From the NCBI RefSeq assembly GCF_014203715.1, contig NZ_JACHJP010000007.1:62001-126000 (forward strand): DNA of 64,000 nucleotides, written 5' to 3'. The notes under the pieces are model-generated. The model saw only the letters and a program-made list of their open reading frames with translations, was not told the origin of the DNA and made no database searches. The translations under genes and the position numbers were made by a program. This document shows positions 60,953-64,000 of this stretch, piece after piece. This DNA is from Streptosporangium saharense (GTDB lineage Bacteria > Actinomycetota > Actinomycetes > Streptosporangiales > Streptosporangiaceae). How positions within the stretch are numbered: position 1 is the stretch's first letter; the number at the start of each line of letters is the position of its first letter.

Positions 60953-60980
60953 AAAATATACCTTATTTTGGGTGGTTTAA
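60953..60980 (-). promoter_or_regulatory. Possible promoter of the small coiled-coil gene
   Basis: On the minus strand, TTAAAC (60980-60975), a 16-bp spacer and TATTTT (60958-60953) in a conspicuous AT-rich island. The leader would be about 150 nt. It lies at the end of the acylphosphatase gene, so it would separate the small gene from the mutM-acyP operon. Confidence 0.4.
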
Positions 60981-60987
60981 GGAAGCA

Positions 60988-61263
60988 TCAGCGCTCAACG
61001 AAACCGGCAAGATTTCCCCTGGCATCGCTCCAGCGTTCCACGACAGTGTCAACTCTTCCCGGGGTCTCACCCGCCCTGAGCAGGGAGAGCAGCCCCTCGC
61101 AGGCCTCGCGGCCGCCCTCGGCGACGACCTCGACCCGGCCGTCCTCGGTGTTCCTCGCCCAGCCGGAAAGCCCCAGCTCCAGCGCCCTGGCCCGCGTCCA
61201 CCAGCGGAATCCCACCCCCTGGACACGCCCCCTGACCCAGGCGGTCAGCCGTACGTCCGTCAT
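60988..61263 (-). CDS. acyP: Acylphosphatase
   Basis: 91 residues. The signature [18 protein letters not shown] carries the catalytic Arg; the Asn lies in [17 protein letters not shown]. It hydrolyses acyl phosphates. The ATG overlaps the mutM stop by 4 bp (ATGA). Confidence 0.95.
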   Translation of the reverse strand: MTDVRLTAWVRGRVQGVGFRWWTRARALELGLSGWARNTEDGRVEVVAEGGREACEGLLSLLRAGETPGRVDTVVERWSDARGNLAGFVER

Positions 61264-62126
61264 GCCGTCGTCCCTCTCGGGCGGGGCTGGCAGCGGGGGC
61301 AGCTGTAGGAGGAACGGTTCATGAACGACTCCCTGACGATCGGGGCGCCGCAGCGCGGGCAGGGCTCGTCCCGCCTGCCGTAGACGGCCAGTGAGCGGTC
61401 GAAGTAGCCGCTCTCCCCGTTGACGTTGACGTAGAGGCTGTCGAAGGACGTGCCGCCCTGGGCCAGGGCCTCGGTCATCACCTCGCGGGCCGCGACGACC
61501 AGCTCGGAGGTCTTCGGCCCGGTCAGCGCCCCGGTGGGCCTGGCGCCGTGCAGGCGGGCCCGCCAGAGCGTCTCGTCGGCGTAGATGTTGCCGACCCCGC
61601 TGACCAGCGACTGGTCGAGCAGCGCCCGCTTGATCTCGGTCCGCCGGGCGCGCAGGCGGCGGGCGAAGAGCTCCTCGTCGAAGTGCTCCTCGAACGGGTC
61701 GGCCGCGATGTGGACGATCGGCTCGGGCACCTGCCTGCCGCCCGCCTCGGCCAGCGGCGTCACCAGCACGTGCCCGAAGGTCCGCTGGTCGACGAAGCGC
61801 AGGTCGGGGCCACCGTCGGTGAAGGAGACCCGGACCCGCAGGTGCTTCTCAGGGGGCGTGTCCGGCTCCACGACCAGCAGCTGGCCGCTCATGCCGAGGT
61901 GGGCCAGGATGGCGTCCGTCCCGTCGAGGGGCAGCCAGAGGTACTTGCCCCTGCGTTCGGCGGAGCCGACCGTGCGGCCCTTGAGCCGAGCGGCGAACTC
62001 CTCGGCGCCGGGGACGTGCCTTCTGATCGCCCTCGGGTGCAGCACCTCGGCCCGTGCGACGACGCGTCCACGGACCCAGCGTTCCAGGCCGCGCCGTACG
62101 ACCTCGACCTCGGGCAGTTCGGGCAT
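61260..62126 (-). CDS. mutM: Formamidopyrimidine-DNA glycosylase
   Basis: 288 residues. The catalytic N-terminal PELPEVE (Pro2, Glu3) is intact, with [20 protein letters not shown] (H2TH) and the C-terminal zinc finger (CPRCGAPI to YSCPRCQP). It excises 8-oxoguanine and other oxidised purines. It is between rnc and acyP in the usual actinobacterial order. Confidence 0.97.
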   Translation of the reverse strand: MPELPEVEVVRRGLERWVRGRVVARAEVLHPRAIRRHVPGAEEFAARLKGRTVGSAERRGKYLWLPLDGTDAILAHLGMSGQLLVVEPDTPPEKHLRVRVSFTDGGPDLRFVDQRTFGHVLVTPLAEAGGRQVPEPIVHIAADPFEEHFDEELFARRLRARRTEIKRALLDQSLVSGVGNIYADETLWRARLHGARPTGALTGPKTSELVVAAREVMTEALAQGGTSFDSLYVNVNGESGYFDRSLAVYGRRDEPCPRCGAPIVRESFMNRSSYSCPRCQPRPRGTTA

Positions 62127-62162
62127 GCCCCCTCCTTCGGTTCGTGCCGTACGGCTCGCGGG

Positions 62163-62897
62163 TCAGCCGGCCTCGCGCTTGTCGCGGTCCTCGCGGATGC
62201 GGGTCCAGGCCGTCTCGGCCGCCTGCTGCTCGGCCTCCTTCTTGGAACGGCCCGAGCCCGAGCCGTACTCCTCGCCGCCGACCCTGACGACCGCGGTGAA
62301 GGACTTGGCGTGGTCGGGGCCGCTCTCCTCGACGTGGTACTCGGGCACGCCGAGCGACTCGGAGGCGGTCAGCTCCTGCAGCGAGGTCTTCCAGTCGAGC
62401 CCGGCGCCCAGTGAGGCCGAACGGGTGATGAGCGGGTCGAAGAGCAGGTGGACGACGCGGAAGGCCTCGTCCAGGCCCTTGTCCACGTAGACCGAGCCGA
62501 TCAGCGCCTCAAGGGTGTCGGCGAGGATCGAGGACTTGTCGCGCCCTCCGGTGCCCTCCTCACCCCTGCCGAGGCGCAGGAAGCGCCCCAGGCCCAGGGT
62601 GCGGGCGACGCCGGCGAGGGCGCGCATGTTGACCACCGCGGCCCTGAGCTTGGCCAGCTGCCCCTCGGGCAGGTCGGGGTGGTTGCGGTAGAGGGTGTCG
62701 GTGACGACCAGGCCGAGCACGGAGTCGCCGAGGAACTCCAGGCGCTCGTTGGTCGGCAGGCCGCCGTTCTCGTAGGCGTAGGAGCGGTGCGTCAGCGCCC
62801 GCTCCAGGATCGCCGGGTCCAGGCGGACGGAAAGGACCTTGTCGAGTTCGTCGCCGACGACCTCGACGGACACCGGCTTGACACTGCTCATCCCCAT
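62163..62897 (-). CDS. rnc: Ribonuclease III
   Basis: 244 residues. Signature [16 protein letters not shown]; the second metal site is in [13 protein letters not shown]; the C-terminal dsRNA-binding domain contains [18 protein letters not shown]. It processes rRNA precursors and other double-stranded RNA. ATG 62897 follows GAGGAG at 7 nt; ATG 62891 is possible. Confidence 0.97.
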   Translation of the reverse strand: MGMSSVKPVSVEVVGDELDKVLSVRLDPAILERALTHRSYAYENGGLPTNERLEFLGDSVLGLVVTDTLYRNHPDLPEGQLAKLRAAVVNMRALAGVARTLGLGRFLRLGRGEEGTGGRDKSSILADTLEALIGSVYVDKGLDEAFRVVHLLFDPLITRSASLGAGLDWKTSLQELTASESLGVPEYHVEESGPDHAKSFTAVVRVGGEEYGSGSGRSKKEAEQQAAETAWTRIREDRDKREAG

Positions 62898-63061
62898 GCT
62901 TCTTCTCCTCGCACGCTTGCGGTGGAATGCGCGATGGCGAAAGAAGGGAATGAGAGATGCCCGAAGATGTGGTGGGCGCCGGGAGGGTACGCGTCACCGC
63001 GGACCCGGCGTCCACCACAGCCGCGGGCGGACCGCCATCGCATGTGGATCGCGAACGGTGG

Positions 63062-63087
63062 CACCGGCCGGAGGAAACCGGCCGGTG
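63062..63087. terminator. Stem-loop between rpmF and rnc
   Basis: Perfect 10-bp stem CACCGGCCGG/CCGGCCGGTG with the loop AGGAAA, 20 bp after the rpmF stop. It may attenuate transcription from the ribosomal-protein part into rnc. Confidence 0.75.
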
Positions 63088-63106
63088 TCCGTCGGTCAGA
63101 GTGCGA

Positions 63107-63286
63107 TCAGGCGGAGGGCTCGATCACCTGACGGCGGTTGTAGGTGCCGCAGGAAGGGCACGCCACGTGCGGACGCTTCGGCGAGCGGCACTGGGGGCAG
63201 CTCACGAGCGAAACCGCGGCGGCCTTCCACTGCGACCTGCGGGAGCGAGTGTTGCTCCGCGACATCTTGCGCTTTGGGACAGCCAC
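63107..63286 (-). CDS. rpmF: 50S ribosomal protein L32
   Basis: 59 residues, read directly from the minus strand: it starts [20 protein letters not shown] and has a zinc ribbon of two C-x2-C knuckles (SCPQCRS and CPSCGTYN), ending QVIEPSA. GTG start after GGAGAG. It is 1 bp from the yceD stop on the same strand. The zinc-type (C+) form is present here. Confidence 0.96.
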   Translation of the reverse strand: MAVPKRKMSRSNTRSRRSQWKAAAVSLVSCPQCRSPKRPHVACPSCGTYNRRQVIEPSA

Positions 63287-63287
63287 G

Positions 63288-63842
63288 TCAGCTCTCCTGA
63301 TCGTTGTTATGTTCCGGAACCAGACCCTGCAGCTTGGCCCAGCGGGCGTCGATGACCTCGTGTCCGTGATCAGGCTCGGCGTCGGCCAGCCTGATCCCGC
63401 ACTCCGAGCAGAGCCCGGAGCAGTCGTCGCTGCAGACCGGGCTCAGCGGCAGTGTGAGCACCACCGCGTCTCGGAACGCAGGTTCGAGATCGAGCAGTTC
63501 TCCGGCGAGAAGCGAGTCGTCCTCGGCGGCATCCTCCGCCGAGTAGAAGAACAGCTCCTGGAAGCTCACCTCGGTTTCCGAAGTGATCTCCTCCAGGCAG
63601 CGTGCGCACTCCCCCCGCAGCGGGGTCTGCGCCGTGCCCGTGACGAGCACACCTTCCATGACCGCTTCAAGCCGGATGTCCAGCTCGACATCGGCGCCCC
63701 TGGGGACGCCGATCATGTCAACGCCGATGTCCGCCGGTGCCGGGAGAGTGAGATGCATCCGACGCATCGTCCCCGGTCTCCGGCCCAGGTCATGGGTGGA
63801 GACCACCCACGGGGCGCGGGGGTCAAGGCTGTGCGGAGTCAT
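63288..63842 (-). CDS. YceD/DUF177 family protein
   Basis: 184 residues. It opens [20 protein letters not shown], and has the conserved CARCLEE and a Cys-rich tail [13 protein letters not shown]. In many bacteria this family is coded with rpmF and is linked to 23S rRNA accumulation. ATG 63842 fits the family start; ATG 63860 is open upstream. Confidence 0.93.
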   Translation of the reverse strand: MTPHSLDPRAPWVVSTHDLGRRPGTMRRMHLTLPAPADIGVDMIGVPRGADVELDIRLEAVMEGVLVTGTAQTPLRGECARCLEEITSETEVSFQELFFYSAEDAAEDDSLLAGELLDLEPAFRDAVVLTLPLSPVCSDDCSGLCSECGIRLADAEPDHGHEVIDARWAKLQGLVPEHNNDQES

Positions 63843-63908
63843 TCCACTCTCATCAGGCATGGCGAATCAACGCCGTCGTGCAAGGCAGAAACAAGAGGAT
63901 ACCAGGGG

Positions 63909-64000
63909 TCAGCCCCTGAGCCGTTCGACCAGGAGCTCCTGGACGAGGTCGGGGACCAGCCCCGCCACGCTTCCGCCGTACCGGACGATCTCCTTGATGC
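63909..64000 (-). CDS. coaD: Pantetheine-phosphate adenylyltransferase, C-terminal end
   Basis: Only the last 30 codons are in the window. They read KEIVRYGGSVAGLVPDLV followed by QELLVERLRG and a stop, which is the typical CoaD C-terminus (after SSSLV). The position upstream of yceD-rpmF-rnc matches the actinobacterial order. CoaD makes dephospho-CoA from phosphopantetheine. Confidence 0.85.
   Translation of the reverse strand, partial: IKEIVRYGGSVAGLVPDLVQELLVERLRG

Noticed and set aside
1-64000. CRISPR arrays, insertion sequences, rRNA, integrase or biosynthetic megasynthase genes
   Set aside because: None was recognisable: no regularly spaced direct repeats with spacers, no transposase motifs, no rRNA-like sequence, no modular synthase domains.

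Overview
The window is a contiguous piece of a high-GC actinobacterial chromosome. The codon usage, the order coaD-yceD-rpmF-rnc-mutM-acyP-smc-ftsY, a SigR-type ECF sigma factor, DtxR/IdeR-type iron boxes, a DUF397 protein, a DUF5937 regulator and several apparently leaderless genes all fit an actinomycete, most likely of the Streptosporangiaceae (genus is inference). I see no rRNA, CRISPR array, prophage or intact insertion sequence. One tRNA gene (Lys, CTT) is present. Both ends cut a gene: an MMPL transporter at the left and coaD at the right.

Layout. 1-6 kb: MMPL exporter and aldo/keto reductase; a NarL-type two-component pair whose genes overlap by 82 bp; a membrane-protein gene coupled to an ABA4-like gene; tRNA-Lys. 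6.3-12 kb: OsmC protein, small proteins, a secreted S1 protease with a chitin-binding-type tail, then a LacI regulator divergent from an amidohydrolase - leader peptide - cysteine dioxygenase operon. 12-17 kb: glycerophosphodiester phosphodiesterase, aldehyde dehydrogenase, HAD hydrolase, and a coupled trio of small unrecognised genes. 17-24 kb: PcaB-like lyase, a second LacI regulator with a perfect operator, secreted ricin-type lectin, MFS/DUF5937 divergent pair, and an AMP-ligase-like fragment. 24-35 kb: large LuxR/ATPase regulator, ABC exporter, PBP, MerR and TetR regulators, MerR-controlled aldo/keto reductase, coiled-coil secreted protein. 35-42 kb: ackA-pta, hydrolase, typA, orphan DUF397. 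42-50 kb: amide-utilisation operon fmdB-amiS-fmdA, polysaccharide deacetylase, XRE-cupin/EamA pair, sigR without rsrA, PLP enzyme. 50-54 kb: iron-siderophore ABC importer. 54-64 kb: the secretion/chromosome/ribosome housekeeping cluster ftsY, smc, acyP, mutM, rnc, rpmF, yceD, coaD.

Regulation is unusually readable. Many divergent pairs carry clean palindromes between them: LacI at 10.5 and 18.4 kb, ArsR-like at 21.4 kb, MerR at 30.8 and 32.7 kb, TetR at 31.6 kb, XRE at 47.3 kb, IdeR at 51.2 kb. Several genes start where a -10 box predicts the transcript to start, so they are probably leaderless.

The observations most worth following are a tandem 85-bp repeat with covarying hairpins between smc and ftsY; a 19-residue Cys-containing leader peptide that overlaps the cysteine dioxygenase start; the three-gene cassette with HicB-like and BrnT/DUF4258-like features; one LacI operator motif recurring at three places; and a SigR gene with no adjacent anti-sigma factor and a long open upstream frame.
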